Assembly: GCF_000739815.1 (NCBI RefSeq)
Contig: NZ_BBJJ01000001.1
Coordinates: 248,001-312,000, forward strand
Direction of reading: 5' to 3'
DNA: 64,000 nucleotides
Source: Paraburkholderia mimosarum LMG 23256 = NBRC 106338
GTDB lineage: Bacteria > Pseudomonadota > Gammaproteobacteria > Burkholderiales > Burkholderiaceae
The position numbers were made by a program, and so were the translations under genes. Under the pieces are notes generated by a model, which had not been told where the DNA came from, did no database searches, and saw only the letters and a list, made by a program, of their open reading frames with translations. Of the stretch, positions 29,993 through 37,475 are shown one piece after another. Within the stretch, counting starts at the first letter, position 1. The number at the start of each line of letters is the position of its first letter.

Positions 29993-30916
29993 ATGTCATC
30001 GTTAAGACGCTTCTCACAAGCTTTAATCGTCGCCGCGAGTGTCTGTGCTTCTGTCAGCCCAGCCGATGCACAACAGCATGCGGCAATCGATACGGCTCGC
30101 ATTGAACAGATTACCGGCCTGAAAGGGACATTCTCCAAACAGGATGACGTGTTCAAGATCTCGAAACCGCGCAACGATGTGAAGGTGCAGGTAGATGGCT
30201 GGACGATGCCGCCGTTCATGGGACTCACGTCCTATGCGGCGTTCAAGCCGGCCCACGGTTCGCAGGTCATGATGATGGGCGACACCGTGGTGTTCGAAGA
30301 TGAGGTCAATCCGGCCATGAGTGCGGCGCTTGACGCCGGACTGGAAGTGACCGCGCTCCACAATCATTTCTTCTTCGATCAGCCCAAGGTGTACTTCATG
30401 CATATCGGCGGCACCGGTGATGCCGCAACACTCGCGGAGGGCGTCAAGAAGGTCTACGACAGGATCGCTGAAGTCCGCGCGGCCCACGCCGATCCTGAAA
30501 ATGCCTTTCCCGGCCACATTGGGGATTCGAACAGCATCAGCCCCGCGCCACTCGAAGCGGTGTTCGGCTCGAAGGGGCAGACGAACAACGGCATGTTCAA
30601 GGTGGTCGTCGGGAGGACGGCCAGCATGCACGGCGTCACCGTTGGCAACGAGATGGGCGTCAACACGTGGGCCGCATTCGCCGGCACGGACGATGAGGCG
30701 GTAGTCGACGGTGATTTCGCCATGCGTGAAAGCGAGCTGCAGGCGGTGCTCAAGCGCATGCGCGCTTCGGCGATCAATATCGTGGCCATCCATCAGCACA
30801 TGACGGGTGAGTCGCCCCGCATCCTGTTCCTGCACTACTGGGGCAAGGGTAAGGCCGTCGACCTGGCCCAGGGTGTCAAGGCGGCTCTGGACGCGCAGGC
30901 CGCGATCGCGCATTGA
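29993..30916 (+). CDS. Exported DUF1259 (LppY/LpqO-like) protein
   Basis: A 307-residue protein with a cleavable signal peptide (ALIVAASVCASVSPADAQQ). It has two homologous DUF1259 repeats. The first (about 35-165) has DVKVQVDGWTMPPFMGLTSY and VTALHNHFFFDQPKVYFMHI. The second (about 175-300) has VTVGNEMGVNTWAAFAG and IVAIHQHMTGESPRILFLHY. The paired HNH and HQH motifs with nearby Glu/His residues look like a metal-binding site in a cupin-like fold. The family is of unknown function and exported. GAGGAATT precedes the start. It follows the MFS gene by 117 bp and may be part of the chromate operon. Confidence 0.87.
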   Translation: MSSLRRFSQALIVAASVCASVSPADAQQHAAIDTARIEQITGLKGTFSKQDDVFKISKPRNDVKVQVDGWTMPPFMGLTSYAAFKPAHGSQVMMMGDTVVFEDEVNPAMSAALDAGLEVTALHNHFFFDQPKVYFMHIGGTGDAATLAEGVKKVYDRIAEVRAAHADPENAFPGHIGDSNSISPAPLEAVFGSKGQTNNGMFKVVVGRTASMHGVTVGNEMGVNTWAAFAGTDDEAVVDGDFAMRESELQAVLKRMRASAINIVAIHQHMTGESPRILFLHYWGKGKAVDLAQGVKAALDAQAAIAH

Positions 30917-30997
30917 CGCGCTGCGCGGCCATTCGTGCGCGACGCCATCGCAGCCGCCATGAGCGTAGTGGTGGCAGTCGCGCCGCAGGAGGAATTC

Positions 30998-32041
30998 ATG
31001 AAAACCTTGCAACAGTGGCGTTTGCGCCCGGCGGTCCTGTTGTACCTCGTCCTCCTCGGTCTGTGCACAGCCTTGGGCGTTCTGGTGCATATGGTTCCGC
31101 CCGCTGTCGGGCAGGTGGTCAACACTCTCCCGCTAGCGCACGTCGCAGATATCCCGCTGCCGGGTCGCGCCACGCGGCTTGACTACGCAAGCTACGATCC
31201 CAATCGCCATCTGCTGTTCATCGCGCACCTCGGCGACGGAGAGGTGATTGCCGTTGATGTGAATAGTTCGCGCGTGGTCGCACGGGTTGCTGACGTTTCA
31301 TCCGTGCATGGCGTACTTGCAATTCCCGAAATATCGCGCGTGTATGCCTCGGCGACGGGCACCGACGAGATCGTGGCCATCGATGAAACAACATTCAAAG
31401 TCGTCGCGCGCATGCCTGGCGGACACTATCCGGACGGGATGGCTTACGCGCCCGAGGTGCACAAGCTCTACGTATCTGACGAGACCGGTAGCACGGAAAC
31501 CGTCGTGGATGTCCGGACCAACCAGCGTGTCGCGACGATTCCGCTTGGTGGCGAGGTTGGCAACACGCAATACGATGCGCAATCGCATCACATTTTCGTC
31601 AACGTGCAGTCACGCAACGAACTCGTCGAAATCGATCCGACGGTCGACAGGATCGTTGCCCGCTTTGCCCTCCAGGGAGCCGACGACAACCATGGACTGC
31701 TGATCGATTCGCGGGATAGCCTTGCGTTCGTTGCCTGTCAGGGCAACGACAAGCTGCTCGTGTTCGACATGGCAGCACGGCGGGTGGTCCAGTCGTTTGA
31801 CATCGGCAAGGACCCGGATGTACTCGCGTTCGATCCGGCACCGGGCAGGCTCTATGTGGCCGGGGAAGCGGGCGTGGTTTCGGTTTTCAGTGTCAAGGGC
31901 CCGCGTGTAGCCAGCGTCGGCGAAGGGCGGCTCGGACCGAACGCGCACGTGGTCGCTGTCGACCCCGCGACACACCGTTCATATTTCCCGCTGAAGAACG
32001 TTGATGGACACCCGGTGCTGCGCGTGATGGCGCCCGGCTGA
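30998..32041 (+). CDS. YncE-like beta-propeller protein, membrane-anchored
   Basis: A 347-residue protein. An N-terminal hydrophobic segment (about 11-35, AVLLYLVLLGLCTALGVLVH) acts as anchor or uncleaved signal. The rest forms a seven-bladed propeller of the YncE/NHL type with repeated units such as HLLFIAHLGDGEVIAVDVNS, HKLYVSDETGSTETVVDVRT and DSLAFVACQGNDKLLVFDMA. These proteins are periplasmic scaffolds or sensors with little known chemistry. The ATG at 30998 has AGGAGG at ideal spacing, and I reject the upstream extension. It is 81 bp after the DUF1259 gene. Confidence 0.87.
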   Translation: MKTLQQWRLRPAVLLYLVLLGLCTALGVLVHMVPPAVGQVVNTLPLAHVADIPLPGRATRLDYASYDPNRHLLFIAHLGDGEVIAVDVNSSRVVARVADVSSVHGVLAIPEISRVYASATGTDEIVAIDETTFKVVARMPGGHYPDGMAYAPEVHKLYVSDETGSTETVVDVRTNQRVATIPLGGEVGNTQYDAQSHHIFVNVQSRNELVEIDPTVDRIVARFALQGADDNHGLLIDSRDSLAFVACQGNDKLLVFDMAARRVVQSFDIGKDPDVLAFDPAPGRLYVAGEAGVVSVFSVKGPRVASVGEGRLGPNAHVVAVDPATHRSYFPLKNVDGHPVLRVMAPG

Positions 32042-32049
32042 TGTCTTCC

Positions 32050-32193
32050 ATGGCTGAAATACAGTCTGACTCTGTGTCAATACGTGGGCTGGATATGAAA
32101 GTACTCACACTGCTCCTGATGCTCGCACAGCGTGCCGGTGCGATAACGCCCTGGATGAGACGATTACACTACGGCGCGGGGAGGACGACATGA
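32050..32193 (+). CDS. Possible 47-aa leader ORF overlapping the DUF3182 start
   Basis: A short frame whose TGA overlaps the ATG of the next gene (ATGA). It reads MAEIQSDSVSIRGLDMKVLT and then a hydrophobic run (LLLMLAQRAGAITPW). The overlap suggests translational coupling. There is no strong ribosome site and no recognised family, so it may be chance. Confidence 0.25.
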   Translation: MAEIQSDSVSIRGLDMKVLTLLLMLAQRAGAITPWMRRLHYGAGRTT

Positions 32194-33338
32194 AGGCGCG
32201 TTTATCGCCGGCGAAGCCAGCGCTGCCCGTTGTCCTCGTCTATCGTGGGTCACGCACGAGGGATCGGACCGGTCACGAGGTCGATACGCTTTGGGCGCTC
32301 GCGAGGCAGATTGCCGAACTGAAGGGCACGACGCTTGCGGGCGAGTTCAATGAGAGCGATGCCTATCCCGCGCATCGCTATCTGGTCCCGGAGGACACGC
32401 TGACGCTGACGCAAGCGCGCAAGCTCGGGGTACGATCCGTGCGCGATCTGTTCGGCGGCGTCGTGCCGTTTCCGTTCGTCGCGACGAAGCTGATCGCACA
32501 CGCGCTGCCCGACGACGCGCAGGCTTCGCCGCCTGGCTGGTCGCGCGCATTCGGCGAACACATTGCTTCGCTGGTGTTGCCGGGCTATTCCGCGTTTTCG
32601 CGCGACGATGCCTGCAACGCGGCGCGCAGGCTCTGGACGCAGGGCCGTGTGCGGGTCAAGCGGCCCTATGGGATCGGCGGAGCGGGACAGGCACTGGTCG
32701 CCAATATGGATGAACTGAATGCGGAACTCGACGCGCTCGGCGGAGAGGCGCTTGCAGCGGAAGGCATTGTCGTCGAACGGCATCTGGACGACATTGAAAC
32801 GTTGAGCGTCGGCCAGGTGACGCTCGACGATCTGGTCGCGAGCTACTATGGCGTGCAGCATCTGACGCTCAACAACCATGGTCACCATGTATATGGCGGC
32901 ACAGACCTGGTGGTCGTGCATGGCGGCTTCGACATGCTTGCGCAACTCGAGGTCACAAGCGATATCCGTGAGGCGATCAGCAAGGCGCGCGCATTCGATG
33001 CCGCCGTGCAAAACGACTACGCCGGCATTTTCGCATCGAGACGCAACTACGACGTCGCGTGGGGCATCGATGCGCAGGGCGTGCGCCATTGCGGCGTGCT
33101 CGAGCAGTCGTGGCGGGTGGGCGGCGCAACGGGCGCGGAGCTCGGCGCGTTACACGTGTTCAGGGCGTACCCTCAGGTATGTGCGGTGCGCGCCTCGACA
33201 CGTGAGCTCTACGGAGACGACGTACAGGTGCCCGACGGCGCCTGCATCATCTATCGAGGCGTCGATGCGCACGCGGGCGCCATCACGAAGTACTACACGG
33301 TGGATCGCCATACCTTGCAACGGAGCAGCGGAAAATGA
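32190..33338 (+). CDS. DUF3182 family protein (ATP-grasp-like)
   Basis: A 382-residue cytoplasmic protein matching the DUF3182 family of proteobacteria. The central part contains RVKRPYGIGGAGQALVANM, then LAAEGIVVERHLDDIETLSV and a late GVLEQSWRVGGATGAELGAL. Lys/Gly-rich loop, EGIVVERHL strand and later acidic residues together look like an ATP-grasp carboxylate-amine ligase core. That is inference from pattern; the family has no established reaction. Its end overlaps the next hydrolase by four bases (ATGA), so the two are translated together. GGGGAGG lies just upstream of the start. Confidence 0.82.
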   Translation: MKARLSPAKPALPVVLVYRGSRTRDRTGHEVDTLWALARQIAELKGTTLAGEFNESDAYPAHRYLVPEDTLTLTQARKLGVRSVRDLFGGVVPFPFVATKLIAHALPDDAQASPPGWSRAFGEHIASLVLPGYSAFSRDDACNAARRLWTQGRVRVKRPYGIGGAGQALVANMDELNAELDALGGEALAAEGIVVERHLDDIETLSVGQVTLDDLVASYYGVQHLTLNNHGHHVYGGTDLVVVHGGFDMLAQLEVTSDIREAISKARAFDAAVQNDYAGIFASRRNYDVAWGIDAQGVRHCGVLEQSWRVGGATGAELGALHVFRAYPQVCAVRASTRELYGDDVQVPDGACIIYRGVDAHAGAITKYYTVDRHTLQRSSGK

Positions 33339-34114
33339 CAGCGGAACGTTATGGCGTGCAGATCAAGGTCGAGAACGGCTACCTCGACGGGACCCTGCTC
33401 GCACCGAAGACAACGGTGCCGGGCGTTCTTTTCGTGCACGGCTGGGGCGGCAATCAGGAGCAGTATCTCGAGCGCGCCCGGCAAACGGCGGCATTCGGCT
33501 GCGTCTGCCTGACCTTCGATCTGACGGGACATGGACGTACGCTCGATGAACAGCAAAAGGTGACGCGGGAAACCAATCTGCAGGACCTGCTTGCCGCCTA
33601 CGACGCGCTCGTTGACCATCCGTTGGTCGATCGCGATGCGGTTGCTGTGATCGGCAGCAGCTACGGGGGCTATCTCGCAGCGATCCTGACGGAACTGCGT
33701 CCCGTGCGTTGGCTGGGTCTGCGCGTACCGGCGCTCTACCTCGACGAAGGATGGCACACGCCGAAGCGCGCGCTGCACGTCGAGCATGATCTCGTCGCGT
33801 ATCGCAAACGCATCGTGCCATCGTCGGACAATCGCGCGTTGCGCGCGGCGGCCCGCTTTGGTGGAGATGTGCTGCTCGTCGAATCAGAGCATGACGAGAT
33901 CGTGCCGCACACTGTGATCGCCAGCTATCTGCAGGCCTTTTTGCAGGCGCACTCGCTCACGTACCGGATCATCGAAGGCGCCGACCATGGGCTATCGGAC
34001 GATCCCAGCCAGCGGGCCTATACCGCGCTTGTCGTGAACTGGCTGATGGAAATGGTCGCGGGCCGGCGAGCAGGGGTCCGCGGGACTGCGCCGGAGCATG
34101 CTGCGACCTGGTGA
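33335..34114 (+). CDS. Alpha/beta-hydrolase (serine esterase/peptidase type)
   Basis: A 259-residue alpha/beta-hydrolase. The oxyanion-hole region is FVHGWGGNQEQYL, the nucleophile is the Ser in GSSYGGYLAAIL, the acid is the Asp in LVESEHDEIVPH, and the catalytic His is in GADHGLSDDP. There is no signal peptide, so it is cytoplasmic. It is translationally coupled to the DUF3182 gene. A plausible role is hydrolysis or remodelling of the ligase product, or removal of an ester on its substrate, which is inference. The C-terminal 15 residues are basic and variable. It is the last gene of the + strand block and convergent with the TPM genes. Confidence 0.88.
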   Translation: MTAERYGVQIKVENGYLDGTLLAPKTTVPGVLFVHGWGGNQEQYLERARQTAAFGCVCLTFDLTGHGRTLDEQQKVTRETNLQDLLAAYDALVDHPLVDRDAVAVIGSSYGGYLAAILTELRPVRWLGLRVPALYLDEGWHTPKRALHVEHDLVAYRKRIVPSSDNRALRAAARFGGDVLLVESEHDEIVPHTVIASYLQAFLQAHSLTYRIIEGADHGLSDDPSQRAYTALVVNWLMEMVAGRRAGVRGTAPEHAATW

Positions 34115-34176
34115 GCCCGCGAGCGATTCGTGCACCGATCACCGCGTGAATGCGACTTGTCCTCGGTATCGGGGCA

Positions 34177-34674
34177 TCACATGACGACCGGCGAACTCGG
34201 CAACTCGTCGCGGGGAGGGCAGTGAGCCGGAAAATGCTTCGCGAGAAGTTGGGTAACCTGCTCTATACCTCGCAGGACGCCGGACTGGTACGCATCCTGT
34301 CGAAATGCTGCTTCCATCGCACGACAGATTGCCTCCCACTCGCTGCTATCTACTTTCGCGTGAATACCGCGGTCCGCAATGATTTCCACATCCCTGTCAG
34401 CAAGGAGAAGATAGATAAGCACGCCATTGTTGTACTCGGTATCCCAGACGCGGAGCTGGGAGAAGATATCAATTGCCCGCTCGCGGGCAGACACCCCTTT
34501 GAAAAGCGCAGCGCTGTGTAATGCCCCCTCGACCGCGAACCTGACCTGGCCAATGTGCGCCTGATGGCTTTTCTGCACTGCCTTCTCGATGGCATGAAGC
34601 GAACGGCGGGGGAAGGCTGCATTGACGTGCCAACGGGTCATGAAGAGGTGTCTGAAAAATCGCTTCGAGTCCAT
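34177..34674 (-). CDS. TPM-domain protein (short, cytoplasmic or membrane-peripheral)
   Basis: A 165-residue protein consisting mainly of one TPM (TLP18.3/Psb32/MOLO-1) domain. Seen are FPRRSLHAIEKAVQKSHQAH, then VWDTEYNNGVLIYLLLADRD and VEIIADRGIHAKV, with a conserved C-terminal helix. No signal peptide is present, unlike the preceding larger TPM protein. The ATG at 34674 lies two bases after the stop of that gene, with AGGTGG inside its 3' end. It is the third gene of a LemA-TPM-TPM operon. The operon order matches LemA/YgcG/TPM sets in many proteobacteria. The biochemical role is not established. Confidence 0.85.
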   Translation of the reverse strand: MDSKRFFRHLFMTRWHVNAAFPRRSLHAIEKAVQKSHQAHIGQVRFAVEGALHSAALFKGVSARERAIDIFSQLRVWDTEYNNGVLIYLLLADRDVEIIADRGIHAKVDSSEWEAICRAMEAAFRQDAYQSGVLRGIEQVTQLLAKHFPAHCPPRDELPSSPVVM

Positions 34675-34676
34675 GA

Positions 34677-35528
34677 TTACCACCTGCCTGATGCGCCGCC
34701 GCCGCCGAATCCGCCACCGCCGCCCCGAAAGATGTCGCGATTTGAACCGCCACCGAATCTGCCGGACCCACCGCCGATGAACCGGCCGCCAACATAGGCG
34801 CCCATTCCGCTACCCAGAAGCGTGAACATCAATGCAATCGCACCCGCAGCGACGGCAACGAGGAAGGCGCCAGACAGGAGCCACGCCAGCAACCCAATCA
34901 GTCCGCCCGTGACGATTGCGCCTGGCAGCCTGCCGATTATCGTGCGCAGTATGCCGCCTGCGATGACGGTCAGCATGAAGAGTATCGGCAGCAACCCCCT
35001 GGAACCGCCAGAACTTCGTTCTGGCGGTGCAGGCAATGGCTCGCCGTCGACAACACGCATGATGCTTTCGACGCCGGACGAGATGCCACCGTAGAAATCC
35101 GCCTGCCTGAATCGCGGAACAATCGTTTCGTCGATTATGCGGTTGCTCGTCGCGTCGGTGAGCACGCCTTCGAGGCCATATCCAACTTCGATACGCAGTG
35201 TCCGGTCGTTTTTCGCGACAATCAGCAGAACGCCGTCGTCGACATTCTTGCGGCCAAGCTTCCATTGCTCGACGACGCGCATCGAATACTGTTCGATAGT
35301 CTCCGGCTGCGTCGTCGGAACGATGAGGACAGAAATCTGTGCGCCCTTTTTGGCCTCGAAATCCTTCAGCGTCTGCTCGAGGGTCGCCCTTTGCTCGTCC
35401 GTGAGCGTGCCTGTCTCGTCTGTCACCCTTGCCGTCAAGACAGGCACAGCGACATCGGCCTGAACTTCAGCGCTGACAAACGAGAAGAGTGCGACGATGA
35501 GTGCAATCGCCACGCGCACGACGTTCAA
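34677..35528 (-). CDS. YgcG-like TPM-domain membrane protein
   Basis: A 283-residue protein with signal peptide (RVAIALIVALFSFVSAEVQA) and a periplasmic TPM domain (about 28-165) containing VTDETGTLTDEQRATLEQTL, NVDDGVLLIVAKNDRTLRIE, VGYGLEGVLTDATSNRIIDE and FRQADFYGGI. Two transmembrane helices (about 180-230) follow, then a glycine-rich tail ending GGGGGFGGGGASGRW. This is the standard YgcG architecture. Its start overlaps the LemA stop by four bases, so expression is coupled. It probably acts with LemA at the inner membrane in envelope stress. The exact activity is unknown. Confidence 0.9.
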   Translation of the reverse strand: MNVVRVAIALIVALFSFVSAEVQADVAVPVLTARVTDETGTLTDEQRATLEQTLKDFEAKKGAQISVLIVPTTQPETIEQYSMRVVEQWKLGRKNVDDGVLLIVAKNDRTLRIEVGYGLEGVLTDATSNRIIDETIVPRFRQADFYGGISSGVESIMRVVDGEPLPAPPERSSGGSRGLLPILFMLTVIAGGILRTIIGRLPGAIVTGGLIGLLAWLLSGAFLVAVAAGAIALMFTLLGSGMGAYVGGRFIGGGSGRFGGGSNRDIFRGGGGGFGGGGASGRW

Positions 35529-36151
35529 TTGGACACCCCGCCCGCTGACGCCGGCGGCGTCCCGAAATCCACGCGCGGCGCTTTCGAAACCTCGGCTTCG
35601 TTACTGACCGAGAAGCTGGGTTTTTCCTGAAAACCGAAGGCCTTTGCCGTCAGGTTGGACGGGAATGACCGTACCGTTGTGTTGTAAGCCTGAACGGCCC
35701 GGATATAGCGATTCCTCGCGACGGCAATGCGGTTTTCCGTCCCTTCGAGCTGCGCCTGTAAATCCCGGAAGTTCGCGTCGGCTTTCAGTTGTGGGTAGTT
35801 CTCGGAGACCACCAGCAACCTCGACAGGGACGAAGTCAGCTGCCCCTGTGCAGCCTCAAATTCGGCGAAGGCTTGCGGGTTCGAAAGCAGTTCCGGCGTT
35901 GCTTTGATCGAACCCACCTGTGCGCGAGCTTCGGTCACACGCGTGAGCACGTCTCTTTCATGATTCGCGTACCCCTTGACCGTGCTGACGAGGTTTGGCA
36001 CGAGGTCTGCGCGGCGTTGATACTGATTCAGCACTTCCGACCAGCTTGCCGTAACCTGTTCGTCCTGGGTCTGGATGGTGTTGTAGCCGCAACCAGACAG
36101 CCCGAGAACGATAGCCAGCAGGAGCAAATTCCTGAGCGTGCGTGTCACCAT
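35525..36151 (-). CDS. lemA: LemA-family lipoprotein
   Basis: A 208-residue protein with a lipoprotein signal (LRNLLLLAIVLGLSGCGYN, lipobox LSGC) and the LemA alpha-helical domain. Hallmarks are QVTASWSEVLNQYQRRADLV, PNLVSTVKGYANHERDVLTR and ENYPQLKADANFRDLQAQLEGTEN, then YNTTVRSFPSNLTAKAFGF. LemA proteins form a long helical bundle outside the inner membrane; the function is unknown. I chose the ATG at 36151; the upstream frame extension is not conserved. It heads the LemA-TPM-TPM operon, and an FNR/ANR-like box lies 115 bases upstream. Confidence 0.9.
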   Translation of the reverse strand: MVTRTLRNLLLLAIVLGLSGCGYNTIQTQDEQVTASWSEVLNQYQRRADLVPNLVSTVKGYANHERDVLTRVTEARAQVGSIKATPELLSNPQAFAEFEAAQGQLTSSLSRLLVVSENYPQLKADANFRDLQAQLEGTENRIAVARNRYIRAVQAYNTTVRSFPSNLTAKAFGFQEKPSFSVSNEAEVSKAPRVDFGTPPASAGGVSN

Positions 36152-36265
36152 TTTTCCAATCCGCAAGGAGCTGACGAGCGCGACGCGAAAGGGCACAGAC
36201 AAGCTGCCACTCACTTGCACGCTCAGACCAGGATCTTCACGTTACGCGGCCGGCATCCGCCCCTT

Positions 36266-36279
36266 TTGATGCAGGTCAA
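36266..36279 (-). promoter_or_regulatory. FNR/ANR-like box for the lemA operon
   Basis: TTGAT-GCAG-GTCAA matches 9 of 10 positions of the FNR-family palindrome. On the - strand a TAACGT hexamer at 36239-36244 is placed so that the box centre would lie near -41.5, the class II activation position. Function is inferred. Confidence 0.55.
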
Positions 36280-36356
36280 TGAGCGTCTCCGTTTCGCATT
36301 TGACGCGACGCTCATCTCGACACGGTGGCAATCTGTCCCCTTTCGATGTCAAGCCG

Positions 36357-36370
36357 TTGACTTGCATCAA
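36357..36370 (+). promoter_or_regulatory. FNR/ANR-like box for the DUF2933/P-type ATPase operon
   Basis: TTGAC-TTGC-ATCAA matches 9 of 10 positions of the FNR-family palindrome. A TAGCTT hexamer at 36392-36397 would place the box centre near -41.5 for a + strand start around 36405. Low-oxygen activation of the downstream metal operon is inferred. Confidence 0.55.
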
Positions 36371-36553
36371 TATCTTCTGCCGCGTAGCCGGTAGCTTGAG
36401 GAAGACATTTCCAATATGGCTGCAGGACATAAAAGCTCGCGCCAGAGCAGTTGCGTCAGCGGCAGCACATGACTGGTGGCGATGCGCGCCGCACGGCGTG
36501 ATATCAGTGTCTGGGTCCTGCTGGTCACGTAAATTCACTTCGGAGAATTTCTG

Positions 36554-36814
36554 ATGGACGAGGTTCCACACGGCGCACGCCCTTTCTGGAAGTCACGGGC
36601 GGCAATTGCGATGACCGTCTTTGGTTTAATCGCGGTCTTTCTGATGTTTTCCGAGCATCGTGCCCACTTCCTCGGTGTGATCCCTTATCTGCTGCTGCTC
36701 TCATGCCCATTGATGCATCTGTTCATGCACCACGGCCATGGCCATGGGCAACATTCGCACCGGGACAGTGCCGACCGGGAGAAATCAGGAGACGGCCATG
36801 ATTCATTCCGCTAG
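36554..36814 (+). CDS. DUF2933 small membrane protein with His-rich tail
   Basis: An 86-residue protein. A short N-terminus (HGARPFWKSRAAIAMTVFG) leads into two hydrophobic helices (about 17-33 and 41-55) with a conserved EHRAHFLGVIPYLLLLSCPLM hairpin. A histidine-rich tail (HLFMHHGHGHGQHSHRD) follows. DUF2933 genes typically sit next to copper P-type ATPases, and the His/Met cluster suggests metal binding at the membrane. GGAGAATT lies just before the ATG. Its 3' end overlaps the ICMT-like gene by 17 bases, so it is the first gene of the copper-type operon. Confidence 0.85.
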   Translation: MDEVPHGARPFWKSRAAIAMTVFGLIAVFLMFSEHRAHFLGVIPYLLLLSCPLMHLFMHHGHGHGQHSHRDSADREKSGDGHDSFR

Positions 36815-37454
36815 CGGATACGGCCTGTGGGGACTGGTTGTTGTCAATTCCCTCGTCTTCATCATTTTTGCCTTCAGCTTTTTCAAGCCTTCGACGAAGC
36901 GGGACTGGCGCACGTTCGGCGGATTCTCCGCGTTCATCGTCGCCCTGTTTGCGGAGATGTACGGGTTCCCGCTCACCGTTTACCTGCTCTCGGGGTGGCT
37001 CCAATCCCGATTTCCGCAAACCGACCTGTTTTCGCATGATTCCGGGCACCTCTGGTGGATGATGACGGGCCGGCACGGCAATCCACATTTCGCTCTCCCG
37101 CATCTGCTAAGCCTCGCCTTCATCTTCGGTGGCTTTTACCTGCTGGCGAAGGCCTGGCACGTGCTATATGACGCGCAGCGCAGCGGAAAGCTGGCGACCT
37201 GCGGACCCTATGCCAGGATTCGACACCCGCAGTACGCCGCCTTTGTCGTCATCATGTTCGGGTTTCTGCTCCAGTGGCCGACGCTCGTGACGCTCGTGAT
37301 GTTCCCGGTGCTGGTCTTCATGTACGTGAAGCTGGCCATGCAGGAGGAGCAGGAAGCCGAAGAGCAGTTCGGCGAGGCCTGGCGAGAGTACGCCGCGCGC
37401 ACGCCGCGCTTTATTCCCAGATTATCGGGGGATGACGCGGTACACGTGCATTGA
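36798..37454 (+). CDS. Isoprenylcysteine-methyltransferase-like membrane protein
   Basis: A 218-residue inner-membrane protein with about five hydrophobic segments. Its C-terminal half carries the ICMT/PEMT pattern GPYARIRHPQYAAFVVIMFG, followed by VKLAMQEEQEAEEQFGEAWR and EYAARTPRFIPR, which binds S-adenosylmethionine in characterised members. The ATG at 36798 has GGAG at good spacing and overlaps the DUF2933 stop. Bacterial homologues beside copper ATPases are common, but their methyl acceptor is unknown. A protein or lipid methylation role in metal tolerance is inference. Confidence 0.83.
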   Translation: MIHSASGYGLWGLVVVNSLVFIIFAFSFFKPSTKRDWRTFGGFSAFIVALFAEMYGFPLTVYLLSGWLQSRFPQTDLFSHDSGHLWWMMTGRHGNPHFALPHLLSLAFIFGGFYLLAKAWHVLYDAQRSGKLATCGPYARIRHPQYAAFVVIMFGFLLQWPTLVTLVMFPVLVFMYVKLAMQEEQEAEEQFGEAWREYAARTPRFIPRLSGDDAVHVH

Positions 37455-37475
37455 GTCATTCCGGGAACGTTCACG

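Larger units (their letters stand above)
36152..36553. other. Divergent regulatory region lemA / DUF2933
   Basis: About 400 bases without a supportable gene. It holds two FNR/ANR-like palindromes (36266-36279 and 36357-36370), each about 42 bases upstream of a possible -10-derived start, one for each strand. Nothing else is evident. Confidence 0.6.
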
